A stretch of DNA of 64,000 nt, from NCBI GenBank assembly GCA_023395255.1, contig JAEWZN010000003.1, forward strand, positions 372,001 through 436,000. The letters are read 5' to 3'. Below are positions 1 through 8,397 of the stretch, piece after piece. This stretch comes from Deferribacteres bacterium (lineage in GTDB: Bacteria > Chrysiogenota > Deferribacteres > Deferribacterales > Geovibrionaceae). The notes under the pieces were generated by a model. The model ran no database searches. It was given only the letters and a program-made list of their open reading frames with translations, and had not been told where the DNA came from. Position 1 is the first letter of the stretch. Every line of letters begins with the position of its first letter. The position numbers and the translations under genes are program-made.

Positions 1-1
1 G

Positions 2-658
2 CGTGAAATGGCAAAAGAAAGAGGCTATAAGGTTGTTCTTGATGAGCCCTATCCCAGTACAGCAAGCGACCTCACACCTGTTGTGATTAAGCTTAAACGC
101 TCCAAGGCTGATGTTGTTTTCATGACTTCAAACGCCGCAGATGCAATCCTCCTCACAAACACAATGGCTGAAATGAAAGTAAACGTAAAAGCCATAGTAA
201 CAAGCGGCGGCGGACACGCTGACCCTTCCTTCCTTAAAGCTGCCGGAAAGAACGCAGAATACATATTCGACCTTGTTGAATGGGAAGCCGACCTTAACCG
301 TCCCGGACTTAAGGAAACCAACGAAAAATTCGCCAAAAAATACGGCTACAGCCTTGCGGGCGAATCTGTTGATGCTTATGCCGCTATGTATCTCATAAAG
401 GATGTGCTTGAAAGAGCAGGCTCCACAAAGCCCGATGCTATCCGAAAAGCGCTCAATGAAACCAACCTCTGCGGCGGTACTGTGGGTCTTCTTGCCTATG
501 ACTGCATCCAGTTTGACCAGAGCGGACAGAACAAAAACGCCAGTCTGGTTATTGTTCAGATCCGTCAGAAAGGGAAAGACATGGAACGCATCACCGTATG
601 GCCTAAAAACGTGAGAAGAGCAGGCTACACCCCTGTTTTCCCTCAGCCTAACAAATAA
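2..658 (+). CDS. ABC transporter substrate-binding protein, branched-chain amino acid type (partial, 5' end missing)
   Basis: C-terminal about 218 residues of a periplasmic binding protein of the LivK/Peripla_BP_6 family; the frame is open to the left edge, so the true start lies upstream. Visible are the second lobe with alternating beta/alpha segments and the family-typical stretch around ESVDAYAAMYLIKDVLERAG. The protein would capture an amino acid or related small amide or acid in the periplasm for the LivHMGF membrane complex encoded directly downstream. Ligand identity cannot be read from the sequence. A hairpin follows the stop codon, which fits the usual excess of binding protein over permease. 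Confidence 0.9.
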   Translation, partial: REMAKERGYKVVLDEPYPSTASDLTPVVIKLKRSKADVVFMTSNAADAILLTNTMAEMKVNVKAIVTSGGGHADPSFLKAAGKNAEYIFDLVEWEADLNRPGLKETNEKFAKKYGYSLAGESVDAYAAMYLIKDVLERAGSTKPDAIRKALNETNLCGGTVGLLAYDCIQFDQSGQNKNASLVIVQIRQKGKDMERITVWPKNVRRAGYTPVFPQPNK

Positions 659-677
659 TAAAAGTCATATAAGGACA

Positions 678-701
678 GGAGGAGGGCGCAGGCTCTCCTC
701 C
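678..701 (+). terminator. Hairpin between binding protein and permease genes
   Basis: GGAGGAG (678-684) pairs with CTCCTCC (695-701) across a 10-nt loop. No real T-run follows (GGGTCTTTCC), so it is more likely an mRNA-stabilising or partial attenuation hairpin after the binding-protein gene than a full terminator. Confidence 0.5.
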
Positions 702-724
702 GGGTCTTTCCAAGGAGCTTACAC

Positions 725-1609
725 ATGATTGGTTATGTCGAGTCTGTGATAAACGGCATTCTTATGGGGTCAATATACGGCCTCACCGCCGTAGGGCTTA
801 CTCTTATTTTCGGCGTTATGAAGGTTATCAACTTCGCCCACGGCTCAATCCTTATGGTGGGAATGTTCGCCGCCTACTGGTTTGTCACCCTCACCGGGCT
901 TAACCCTTATCTGGCGCTGTTTGTTGTCGTGCCGTTTCTTTATTTCTTCGGTTTTTATCTTCAGAAGTTTGTCATCAAGCCTATATTTGAGGCGGAGAAG
1001 GACATCCGCGAGCCAATAACGGTGATCATTGTGACAACAGGGATATGGTATGTTCTGGACAACCTTGCGCTGCTTCTTTTCGGCGCTGAGTTCAGGGTGG
1101 CCAAAACGGCAATTTCGGGTCAGATGCTTGAGATATTCGATATGTATTTTCTCTGGTCAAAGATAATAGGTGCGGGTGTAACCCTTCTCCTCGGTATTTA
1201 TCTTTACTGGTTTCTCAGGCATTCCCGCATGGGCAAGGCGGTGCGCGCCACAAGCCTTGACCGTGAGGCGGCAACGCTCATGGGGATAAAGCAGACCAGA
1301 ATATACAATATCGTTTTTGGATTAGGCTGTGCCTGCTGCGGCGTGGCGGCATGTGTTCTTGTGCCGTTCTATTACGTCTACCCCACAGTGGGCGTTCCGT
1401 TTGACATCAAGGCGTTTGTGATTGTCGTTCTCGGCGGTCTGGGGAGTGTTCCCGGTGCTATTCTCGGCGGAATAATAATCGGCCTCATAGAAACAGTCGG
1501 AGCTCAGTTCATGGCGGCCACATGGACAGAGATGCTGATTTACGTGTTTTTCCTGTTTGTTCTGTTCGTTAAGCCGTCAGGGCTTTTCGGTCTGAAACAG
1601 GATTATTGA
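725..1609 (+). CDS. livH: Branched-chain amino acid ABC transporter permease, LivH type
   Basis: 294-residue integral membrane protein of the BPD_transp_2 family, with about eight hydrophobic segments and the typical N-terminal stretch NGILMGSIYGLTAVGLTLIFG. The C-terminal VVLGGLGSVPGAILGGIIIG is the cytoplasmic loop that contacts the ATPase in this family. ATG start preceded by AAGGAG at 712-717. It forms the translocation pore with the LivM-type protein encoded 12 bases downstream. Confidence 0.92.
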   Translation: MIGYVESVINGILMGSIYGLTAVGLTLIFGVMKVINFAHGSILMVGMFAAYWFVTLTGLNPYLALFVVVPFLYFFGFYLQKFVIKPIFEAEKDIREPITVIIVTTGIWYVLDNLALLLFGAEFRVAKTAISGQMLEIFDMYFLWSKIIGAGVTLLLGIYLYWFLRHSRMGKAVRATSLDREAATLMGIKQTRIYNIVFGLGCACCGVAACVLVPFYYVYPTVGVPFDIKAFVIVVLGGLGSVPGAILGGIIIGLIETVGAQFMAATWTEMLIYVFFLFVLFVKPSGLFGLKQDY

Positions 1610-1621
1610 GGGGAGGGCGGA

Positions 1622-2665
1622 ATGAAATTTCTTCTTAATCAAAAGCCATCCAACATAGGTATTACCCTTGCAATAATCGCTCTGCTGTTTGCTGTTCCTG
1701 TGTTTGTGAGCAGCCCGTCGGTTATGCAGATTCTTATACTTATAATATTCTACGCTTACCTCACCTCCTGCTGGAACTTTGTGGGCGGTTTTGCCGGTGT
1801 TCTCCCTCTGGGGCATTCTGCATTTGTGGGGATAGGGGCGTACACATCGACCACTCTTTATCTCACTTACGGTCTCAGTCCGTGGATAGGCATGTTTGCC
1901 GGAGGCGTGGTTGCCGCACTGATGGGAATACTCATCGGTCTGCCCACACTTAAGCTCAGGGGAGCATATTTTGCCCTTGCCACCATAGCCTTCGGTGAGG
2001 GGCTGAGGGTTTTTGTAGAAAACGTGGAGAAGATAGGCCCGCTTGAGATCAGGGGGCCGAAGGGGCTTCTGATTAATCTTACAGAAAGCTCATTTGCTCA
2101 TTTCCAGTTTATGAGCAAGGTTCCTTACTATTACATAATCCTCGTTATGCTTCTTCTGGTTCTTCTGCTTACCTACATCATGATGAACTCAAAAATAGGC
2201 TACTATCTTGCGGCGGGCGGCGAAGAGAAGGACGCGGCGGAGGCGCTGGGCATAAAGGTTTCACGCTATAAGCTCATAGCCATGATAATAAGCTGCTTCC
2301 TCACGGCTCTCGGAGGCACTTTTTACGCCCAGCTTATGCTTTATTTCTACCCCAAATCGGTTCTTGGGCTTGAGCTTTCATACGAGATAGCATTCATTGC
2401 CCTCATAGGAGGCAGGGGAACCATAATGGGCCCTGTTCTCGGTGCACTCCTGCTCCGTCCTGTGAACGAACTGACGAGAATATATCTTTCTGATTCTCTG
2501 CCGGGACTTCACCTGATAATCTTCGGACTGATACTGATCATTGTTATGCGCTATCAGCCCAGAGGGCTTGTGGAGCCTGTTTCCAGATGGATAGGCATGC
2601 TTAAGGACAGGTTCGCGTCAAAAGAGAAGCCCGCCGTAAAAAACGGCGAGGCAGTCACGGATTAA
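1622..2665 (+). CDS. livM: Branched-chain amino acid ABC transporter permease, LivM type
   Basis: 347-residue inner-membrane permease, second half of the heterodimeric pore. It shows the family hallmarks SCWNFVGGFAGVLPLGHSAFVGIGAYTS near residue 50 and AFIALIGGRGTIMGPVLGA near residue 260. The last 25 residues or so are a hydrophilic cytoplasmic tail. The start has a strong GGGGAGGGCGG Shine-Dalgarno. It is co-transcribed with livH and livG with very short spacing. Confidence 0.92.
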   Translation: MKFLLNQKPSNIGITLAIIALLFAVPVFVSSPSVMQILILIIFYAYLTSCWNFVGGFAGVLPLGHSAFVGIGAYTSTTLYLTYGLSPWIGMFAGGVVAALMGILIGLPTLKLRGAYFALATIAFGEGLRVFVENVEKIGPLEIRGPKGLLINLTESSFAHFQFMSKVPYYYIILVMLLLVLLLTYIMMNSKIGYYLAAGGEEKDAAEALGIKVSRYKLIAMIISCFLTALGGTFYAQLMLYFYPKSVLGLELSYEIAFIALIGGRGTIMGPVLGALLLRPVNELTRIYLSDSLPGLHLIIFGLILIIVMRYQPRGLVEPVSRWIGMLKDRFASKEKPAVKNGEAVTD

Positions 2666-2675
2666 GGAGCGGAAT

Positions 2676-3407
2676 ATGGCTTTACTCGAAGTTACCAAGG
2701 CGGTTAAGCAGTTCAGTGGCCTTACTGCTGTAAACAATGTTGATCTGGCGGTTCAGGAAGGGCAGATAGTGGGCATAATAGGCCCCAACGGCGCAGGGAA
2801 AACCACGCTTTTCAACTGCATAGCAGGTGCGCTTCCTCCCACTTCCGGCAGTATCAAATTCATGGGAAAAGAGATAGCGGGCAAAAAGCCCTATGATATA
2901 TGCAGACTGGGCATAACCAGAACGTTTCAGGTGGTTAAGCCTTTTGTGACAAAGACAGTGCTTTACAATACAGTGGTCGGGGCATTCGCAAACACCAACA
3001 GAATGGACGAGGCTGAGGCAAAATCTCTGGAAGTTCTCAGAATGCTTGATCTATATGATAAAAGAGATGTTCAGGCGAAAAACCTCACACTGCCGGAGCG
3101 CAAAAGACTTGAGCTTGCCCGTGCGCTGGCTACCGAGCCTAAGCTTCTGCTGCTTGATGAGGTTATGGCGGGTCTTCGTCCGTCCGAGGTTTCGGAGATG
3201 CTGCCTATTATTAAAAGAATCAATTCCGTCGGGGTTTCCATCGTTATAGTTGAGCATATAATGCAGGCTATCATGAACCTGTCTGACAGGGTGTATGTTA
3301 TCAACTTCGGGAAAAAGATAGCCGAAGGCGATCCGCACGAGGTTGTCGCTGATCCGGAAGTTATTAAGGCTTATCTGGGGGATGAATATGTCGCTACTCA
3401 GCATTGA
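2676..3407 (+). CDS. livG: Branched-chain amino acid ABC transporter ATP-binding protein, LivG type
   Basis: 243-residue ATPase with Walker A GPNGAGKTT (residues 36-44), Walker B LLLLDEVMAGL and switch histidine in VIVEHIM. The ABC signature position reads LTLPERKRLELARAL instead of canonical LSGGQ; I recall this variant from one LivG clade, so it probably does not mean inactivity. It pairs with LivF, whose gene overlaps this one's 3' end by 20 bases. Confidence 0.92.
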   Translation: MALLEVTKAVKQFSGLTAVNNVDLAVQEGQIVGIIGPNGAGKTTLFNCIAGALPPTSGSIKFMGKEIAGKKPYDICRLGITRTFQVVKPFVTKTVLYNTVVGAFANTNRMDEAEAKSLEVLRMLDLYDKRDVQAKNLTLPERKRLELARALATEPKLLLLDEVMAGLRPSEVSEMLPIIKRINSVGVSIVIVEHIMQAIMNLSDRVYVINFGKKIAEGDPHEVVADPEVIKAYLGDEYVATQH

Positions 3408-4101
3408 GAAACTTAACGCAGGCTACGGCGAGATACAGGTACTTTTCGATATTTCCCTTCATATCAATGAGGGCGAGGTCGTCAGCATTGTCGGCGGGAA
3501 CGGGGCCGGCAAGTCCAGCCTGCTTAAAGCCATATCAGGGCTTATCAAACCCATGTCCGGTTCTGTGAGCTTCAGAGGAGAGAATGTAAGCCGTGTTCCG
3601 GCCGATGAAATCGTGACGAGAGGGCTTGTCCATGTTCCGGAGGGGAGAAGGCTTTTCTCACTGATGACTGTGTATGAAAACCTTGAGATGGGGGCATATA
3701 ACAAAAACGCCAGGGCAAACTTCAAACGCAATCTGGAAGAGGTGTACGCCCTGTTCCCCCGTCTGGCTGAAAGGCAGAAGCAGCTTGCCTGCACACTCTC
3801 AGGCGGAGAACAGCAGATGGTGGCAATAGGCAGGGGCATAATGGCACAGCCGAAGCTCATGATGCTGGATGAGCCTTCCCTCGGTCTTGCTCCTGTGCTT
3901 AAAAAGGATATTTTCGCGGCTGTCAAACGCATAGCGATAGATTATGAAACGACAATTGTTCTTGTGGAGCAGGATCTTGTGAACTCTCTGGCCATAAGCG
4001 ACAGAGCCTATGTTATGGAGCAGGGGCAGGTGGTTCTGGAGGGAGAAAGCCAGATGCTCCTCACCGATCCCCATGTGAAAGCGGCTTATCTCGGAGTTTA
4101 A
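3388..4101 (+). CDS. livF: Branched-chain amino acid ABC transporter ATP-binding protein, LivF type
   Basis: About 237-residue ATPase with Walker A VGGNGAGKSS, canonical signature LSGGEQQMVAIGRG, Walker B LMMLDEPSLGL and the LivF-specific PEGRRLFSLMTVYENLEMG segment. The ATG at 3388 is chosen because GGGGGA ends about 5 bases upstream; an ATG at 3382 is two codons earlier and a further in-frame start lies at 3343. The gene starts inside livG, consistent with translational coupling, and ends just before a terminator. Confidence 0.92.
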   Translation: MSLLSIEKLNAGYGEIQVLFDISLHINEGEVVSIVGGNGAGKSSLLKAISGLIKPMSGSVSFRGENVSRVPADEIVTRGLVHVPEGRRLFSLMTVYENLEMGAYNKNARANFKRNLEEVYALFPRLAERQKQLACTLSGGEQQMVAIGRGIMAQPKLMMLDEPSLGLAPVLKKDIFAAVKRIAIDYETTIVLVEQDLVNSLAISDRAYVMEQGQVVLEGESQMLLTDPHVKAAYLGV

Positions 4102-4112
4102 ACTTTTTAAGC

Positions 4113-4137
4113 GGGCGGGTAATGCCGCCCTTCTTTT
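4113..4137 (+). terminator. Intrinsic terminator after the liv operon
   Basis: GGGCGG (4113-4118) pairs with CCGCCC (4125-4130) over a 6-nt loop and is followed by TTCTTTTT. It closes the ABC importer operon. Confidence 0.85.
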
Positions 4138-4197
4138 TACCTGAGCTTTACGTTATAGTCTCTATTATTTCACAGGCTTACTGATAAGGAGACTATA

Positions 4198-4560
4198 ATG
4201 GATATTTCGGCAACTATAGCGGAACTCAAAAAAGATAAAGATTTTGCGGCAAATGTCGGCATGATTCTGATACATAACGGAACAGTGCGCGGCTGGTCAA
4301 GGGGAGACCGTGCCTCCGTCCAGAAGATGGAGGTTCACAGCGATCAGGATAAGATAGAGCAGATACGCCGTGATGTCGAGGCTATGGAAGGTATATACAA
4401 AGTGGTTATAGAAGCCCGCTCCGGCATTATGTCGCCGGGGGACGATGTGCTTTTTCTCATAGTTGCGGGTGATATAAGAGAGAATGTCAAGCCAGCTCTC
4501 GCTCTTCTTCTGGACAGAATAAAGGCGGAAGCGGTGACGAAAAAGGAATATAAAGGGTAA
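4198..4560 (+). CDS. MoaE-like molybdopterin synthase large subunit
   Basis: 120-residue protein resembling the MoaE family, which transfers sulfur from MoaD thiocarboxylate to precursor Z. Family-like features are the early GTVRG turn, the central PGDDVLFLIVAGDIRENVKPA strand-helix unit and the C-terminal lysines in DRIKAEAVTKKEYK that align with the catalytic lysines of MoaE. It is shorter than E. coli MoaE and the middle is divergent. It is a single gene between two hairpins with no MoaD or other moa gene in view. AAGGAG precedes the ATG. Confidence 0.65.
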   Translation: MDISATIAELKKDKDFAANVGMILIHNGTVRGWSRGDRASVQKMEVHSDQDKIEQIRRDVEAMEGIYKVVIEARSGIMSPGDDVLFLIVAGDIRENVKPALALLLDRIKAEAVTKKEYKG

Positions 4561-4582
4561 GGGGGCTTTTGCCCCCTTTTTT
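4561..4582. terminator. Intrinsic terminator between convergent genes
   Basis: GGGGGC (4561-4566), loop TTTT, GCCCCC (4571-4576), then TTTTTT. It begins right after the moaE-like stop codon and abuts the stop of the convergent phosphatase. Confidence 0.9.
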
Positions 4583-6798
4583 CAGGACTGTTCTTCTGCC
4601 ACCTGAGTTCCGTCAAACACGAACTTTTTGTGAGTGACAGTGAGCTCGTTCATTTTTTTATAGAAGCTCTCAAAAACATCATCTCTTTCTGTAAGGTAGT
4701 AATCCGCTGTGACATTATCCTCTGTCACTGTTACGGTTACGAATCCGTTTCTTGCCGTATCGGCGAAAATCATGGGATCAAACGCCTCCAGCAGCGAATC
4801 ATCAAGATTTGTGATAAGCTTGGCTCTCACTGCCGTTTTCTGGTCATCCGTGAATGCTCCCGCCGCCAGAACAGCCTCTACTGCATGCTCCACCATGTTT
4901 ATGAAAGTGGAAGAGGAAACAGAAGTCCCTGTGAAATCCGCAACATTTGCTCCCGAAGTGGGGTGGTCTGTTACAAATGAGGCGTGTATGTCGCCGGAGA
5001 TAACGAAAGCTCTTTTGCCGCTTGCGCCCAACTGCTCAAGGAGCATGTTCTTGCGGTTCGGGAAGCCGTCCCAGTGGTCTACGTTTGCGTAAAATCTCTG
5101 TTTGTAGTCTGCGGGGATGTCAAGGGCTGTCATATCCCATATGAGTGACGTTGTGGAAACTGAGCTGCCGAAACAGATGTTTGTCGCGCTGCTGGTGCTT
5201 ATTTTGTTTGTGAGCCACGCAAGCTGGGTGTCACCGAAAACATTCTCAGGGGTTTTCGCTGCCAGAACATCCGCCATTGCCTTATAGCCCGCAAGCATAT
5301 CGTATGTGGCTTTTACTACGCCGTATCTGGAGCCTATGTCACTGAAATAACCCTGTTTGCCTATGTGCATGTAGGCTATGCCTCTGTCAAGGACGTTATT
5401 GTATGTGTTGTCATCAATGAGAGGAAGCTGATTTTCGGCGGTTACTGCGGAGTTGTATGCAGTTACCAGAGCATTGAAAACATATGCGCTTACAAGCCCG
5501 TTCAGATCCGCTGCCGCTTTTATGCCTGCGTCTGTCTGGCTGAGTCCTTCCTGCATGTAAACATAAGTAAGTGTGGGAACCAGAGCCGCGGAGTATGCGT
5601 TCCAGGGTGCTGAGGTCATATCCACATAAGGGCCGAAGGCTGCCTTCTGAAGTTCATAAACAGCCGCGCCCTGTCCGGGATACTGCGCCTCAAAGACAGC
5701 GGTTATTGCCGCCTTATCAAGAACCACCTTTCCGGGGAATGCTCCTTCGGGTATGAGGTGATCGGGGCGGAATGTTCTGTAATCCGATAGTATTAAATGC
5801 AGATGTTTTCCGAAGCGGAAATCTCTATACACTCCTGCGTTGTTAATCTGTCCGTAAAGCTGCGAATCGGGAGTCTGGAAGGCTCCTTCCGAAGCAGTGT
5901 TGTCAACCGGGAGAAACTCATAGAAAGCCTGTTCGGAGTTCATTCTTCTTATGGTGTCAAATTCATCCTTCTTTTCATCAAAGTATGTCGCCGTGGCTCC
6001 CCAGCAGTCATCGGAAAACTCATGGTCGTCCCATATTGCTATTATAGGATAAAGCTCATGAAATCTCTGGAGTACAGAATCTGTTCTGTATTTTTTATAT
6101 ATTTCTCTGTAGTTGGAGACTGAAGCCGCACCGTAGTAGGGCTGATCAGTTCCGAGGGCGACAGCACCTGCTGTATCCGTGAAAGTAATTTTTCTGGTAT
6201 CAGTAATATTCTGAAAGGAAGGATCGCCTGTGGTCTCGTATATGTAGTCACCGAGGTGAACCACGAAGTCTATGTCAGTTACGTGTTGCAGATGGTAAGC
6301 CAGAGAGTTGTAGTATCTGCCTATATAGTCCTGGCAGCTGAGGAAGGTAAACTTAACCGGGACATCCGCATCCGAAGCGGGGGCGGTTTTTGTTCTGGCG
6401 GTGCGAGTGGTGTAGCGTTTTCCGTTCTTGTCGTAATGGAACCTGTAGTAGTAGAAACTGCCTGGTTGAAGTCCGGTGAGTTTAACCTTAGTGCAGTAAT
6501 CGTGTTCCGCAGTTACGGTTAGGTCGTGTGATGCGACTGTGTTTTTGAGTTCTTTATCTGAGGCTGCGATGAGTGTGATTTTGTGAGAGCCTCCTCCGAG
6601 AGTGTCTCCGGCGAGGCGTGTCCACAGTATTACGCTGTCTGACTTTGGGTCTCCGGAAACTACAGACTGAGGGAAGTGTTCCGCAGAAACTTCCGTGTTG
6701 TCACCGTCGGAGCTGCTTCCGCATCCTCCGAGCATGCCGAGTGAAGCCGCGGTCGCCGCGACTGTGGTTATTTTCAGAAAATCTCTTCTGTTAAGCAT
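4582..6798 (-). CDS. phoD: PhoD-type alkaline phosphatase, Tat-exported
   Basis: 738-residue periplasmic or lipid-anchored metallophosphatase. The N-terminus carries a twin-arginine motif (RRDFLK) and a hydrophobic stretch ending LGGC, so export by Tat with possible lipidation is likely. An N-terminal Ig-like PhoD_N domain is followed by the PhoD catalytic domain with metal-ligand motifs SCQDY (about residue 155), HLGDYIYE (about 181), WDDHEFSDD (about 256) and SGDIHASF (about 598). It is longer than usual owing to an insert of about 100 mostly helical residues at about 360-463. The start codon lies within a perfect 12-bp inverted repeat. Confidence 0.88.
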   Translation of the reverse strand: MLNRRDFLKITTVAATAASLGMLGGCGSSSDGDNTEVSAEHFPQSVVSGDPKSDSVILWTRLAGDTLGGGSHKITLIAASDKELKNTVASHDLTVTAEHDYCTKVKLTGLQPGSFYYYRFHYDKNGKRYTTRTARTKTAPASDADVPVKFTFLSCQDYIGRYYNSLAYHLQHVTDIDFVVHLGDYIYETTGDPSFQNITDTRKITFTDTAGAVALGTDQPYYGAASVSNYREIYKKYRTDSVLQRFHELYPIIAIWDDHEFSDDCWGATATYFDEKKDEFDTIRRMNSEQAFYEFLPVDNTASEGAFQTPDSQLYGQINNAGVYRDFRFGKHLHLILSDYRTFRPDHLIPEGAFPGKVVLDKAAITAVFEAQYPGQGAAVYELQKAAFGPYVDMTSAPWNAYSAALVPTLTYVYMQEGLSQTDAGIKAAADLNGLVSAYVFNALVTAYNSAVTAENQLPLIDDNTYNNVLDRGIAYMHIGKQGYFSDIGSRYGVVKATYDMLAGYKAMADVLAAKTPENVFGDTQLAWLTNKISTSSATNICFGSSVSTTSLIWDMTALDIPADYKQRFYANVDHWDGFPNRKNMLLEQLGASGKRAFVISGDIHASFVTDHPTSGANVADFTGTSVSSSTFINMVEHAVEAVLAAGAFTDDQKTAVRAKLITNLDDSLLEAFDPMIFADTARNGFVTVTVTEDNVTADYYLTERDDVFESFYKKMNELTVTHKKFVFDGTQVAEEQS

Positions 6799-6840
6799 TA
6801 TCCGCTCCTCTAAAGAAATATTGCCCTTAGCGGATAATGC
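6795..6840 (-). promoter_or_regulatory. Perfect 12-bp inverted repeat enclosing the phoD start codon
   Basis: GCATTATCCGCT (6795-6806) and AGCGGATAATGC (6829-6840) are exact reverse complements separated by 22 bases. In the phoD mRNA the 3' arm contains the ATG (6798-6796), and the GAGGAG ribosome-binding site straddles the arm and loop. A folded hairpin would hide the start codon; alternatively it is a DNA operator. Confidence 0.7.
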
Positions 6841-6894
6841 AACTAAGTTGTCAGTAAATTTTTAAGTAAATAAAATTATTATATGAAAAAAATG

Positions 6895-7662
6895 TCAGCC
6901 TGCAGTCCAGATTTTTTTCTGAGATTTTCTGTATTTTTCTTCTGCCGCAGCCATGCGGTCATTGAATTCTATGAGGTGCGCGCGCATCTCTTTTTCCGCT
7001 GCGTCACCGTCTCCGGCGATAACGGCTTCGATAATTTTATCATGCATGCCCACAGGGTGAACCTCTTCTCTTGGAGGCTGGAATTCATCGGAGATTTTTC
7101 TTATAAGAATAACCAGAGATCCGACAATGGATTCCAGAAATCTGTTCCGGCTCATTTCTGAAAGAACTATGTGTACTTTTTGGTTAACATTTACATTCTC
7201 TGCGTAGTTTGAATAGGTTCCGTCTTTAGCTATCAGATATTTAAGCTTGCTTATATATTCATCAGTGACATTCTCCGCTGCGAGTCTTGCAACCTGCGGC
7301 TCTATAAGTATTCTGGCCTGACAGAGTTCAGGTATTGACAGTTTGCCGGATGAGAACAGGTCTCCCCATGCATCGCTGAGTCTGTCAAATGTCAGGTCGT
7401 TTACAAAAGCTCCGCCGGTGGCACCGTAACGTATTTCAACAAAACCCGTGGCGGCCAGAACCTTCATGGCCTCTCTCACAACAGTTCTGCTGACTTTGAA
7501 CATCTCAATGAGCTCTCTTTCAGAGGGGAGTTTGTCTCCTGTCTTGTACATACCTGTAATAATGGAATCTTTCAGCTGATTAAAAACTTCGTCAGAAGCT
7601 TTAACTTGTCTTACTGGTTTGAATGCTTTCAATTGTGTGCTCCGTGTTTTCTCAGTAATCAT
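6895..7662 (-). CDS. GntR-family transcriptional regulator with FCD domain
   Basis: 255-residue FadR-subfamily repressor or activator. The N-terminal winged helix-turn-helix spans about residues 20-85 (GDKLPSERELIEMFKVSRTVVREAMKVL), followed by an all-helical FCD ligand domain whose members usually bind organic acids; its H/D metal-site residues are in the VNQKVHIVLSEM and PVGMHDKII segments. ATG at 7662 is preferred over an upstream TTG at 7677, although neither has a clear Shine-Dalgarno. It is divergent from the cytochrome/flavoprotein genes, so it most likely controls them in response to their substrate. Confidence 0.85.
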   Translation of the reverse strand: MITEKTRSTQLKAFKPVRQVKASDEVFNQLKDSIITGMYKTGDKLPSERELIEMFKVSRTVVREAMKVLAATGFVEIRYGATGGAFVNDLTFDRLSDAWGDLFSSGKLSIPELCQARILIEPQVARLAAENVTDEYISKLKYLIAKDGTYSNYAENVNVNQKVHIVLSEMSRNRFLESIVGSLVILIRKISDEFQPPREEVHPVGMHDKIIEAVIAGDGDAAEKEMRAHLIEFNDRMAAAEEKYRKSQKKIWTAG

Positions 7663-7674
7663 AAATATAAATAA

Positions 7675-7707
7675 CAAATGGTCTTATATTTAATATTACC
7701 ACATTTG
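7675..7707. promoter_or_regulatory. Candidate operator upstream of the GntR regulator
   Basis: CAAATG (7675-7680) and CATTTG (7702-7707) form an inverted repeat just upstream of the regulator start, with ATGGT and ACCA elements inside. The arms are far apart for a classic FCD-type site, so the binding protein is uncertain. Confidence 0.35.
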
Positions 7708-7980
7708 GATGCATTAAAGTCAAGATGTTATTGAGTGTTCACTGTATAGTTTTGTAAATATCAAAATATTCCCTTCTCTGACAATCCTGTATTTTTTAAT
7801 TATTTATAATTAAGGCTTATTTCTCAGATTTCAGTTTATATCCGCTTTTATTATTAAAATTTTGTTGACATGATTGGTTGCATGGTTATATGTTTAATCA
7901 TCAAATGTATAACATATGACATATGATGAATGTGGCATTATGTTTTTGAGCCGCAAAGTTGTTTATTAAAGGAGCAGGAT
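7678..7980. other. Divergent, AT-rich intergenic region
   Basis: About 300 bases between the divergent regulator and cytochrome genes. It holds the regulator operator candidate (7675-7707), the cytochrome promoter (7865-7892) and a downstream dyad (7898-7929). The centre (7740-7860) is AT-rich without any recognisable gene. Confidence 0.7.
7865..7929 (+). promoter_or_regulatory. Promoter and operator-like dyad for the cytochrome/flavoprotein operon
   Basis: TTGACA (7865-7870) and TATATG (7887-7892) with 16-nt spacing form a sigma70-like promoter. Immediately downstream TCATCA (7898-7903) and TGATGA (7924-7929) flank a CATATG-A-CATATG core, a plausible operator for the divergent GntR protein. 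Confidence 0.5.
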
Positions 7981-8331
7981 ATGAAAATCGCCAAATCTAT
8001 CAGTCAAATTATGTTCAGCGCAGCGGTTGTGTTAGCCGCATGTTCAGTATTTGCGTCAACCGAGCTTAGGGGAGCGCATAAGGAAAACGGAGTTCAGTGT
8101 GTGGACTGTCACGAAACTGAAAAACCCTCCGCTCCGGCAAAAATGAAGGGATGCTTTACCTGCCACGGTGATTACAAATCTCTGGCTGATCTTACAAAGG
8201 ATTTACCAGAAGCAAACCCGCATGATTCGCACTTCGGCGAACTGGAATGCGGTGAGTGCCACGGAATTCACAAACCTACAGTTATTTTCTGCAATAAGGA
8301 ATGCCACAACTTCGACTTTAAGCTCAGGTAG
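7981..8331 (+). CDS. Small periplasmic tetraheme cytochrome c
   Basis: 116-residue exported cytochrome: signal peptide to about residue 26, then heme motifs C40-x2-C43-H44, C58-x2-C61-H62, C90-x2-C93-H94 and C104-x3-C108-H109. The spacing and the C-terminal HNFDF match the cytochrome domain of Shewanella flavocytochrome c3, here as a separate protein preceding its flavin subunit. The fourth motif is CX3CH rather than CX2CH. It would carry electrons from the quinol side to the flavoprotein. The ATG has AGGAG upstream; an in-frame start at 7930 is not credible because it would bury the signal peptide. Confidence 0.9.
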   Translation: MKIAKSISQIMFSAAVVLAACSVFASTELRGAHKENGVQCVDCHETEKPSAPAKMKGCFTCHGDYKSLADLTKDLPEANPHDSHFGELECGECHGIHKPTVIFCNKECHNFDFKLR

Positions 8332-8397
8332 GAGGCTATATTCAGGAACCGTTGGCTTTTCTTCCTTAAAGCCAAATATATAGAGAGAGGTTTACTC

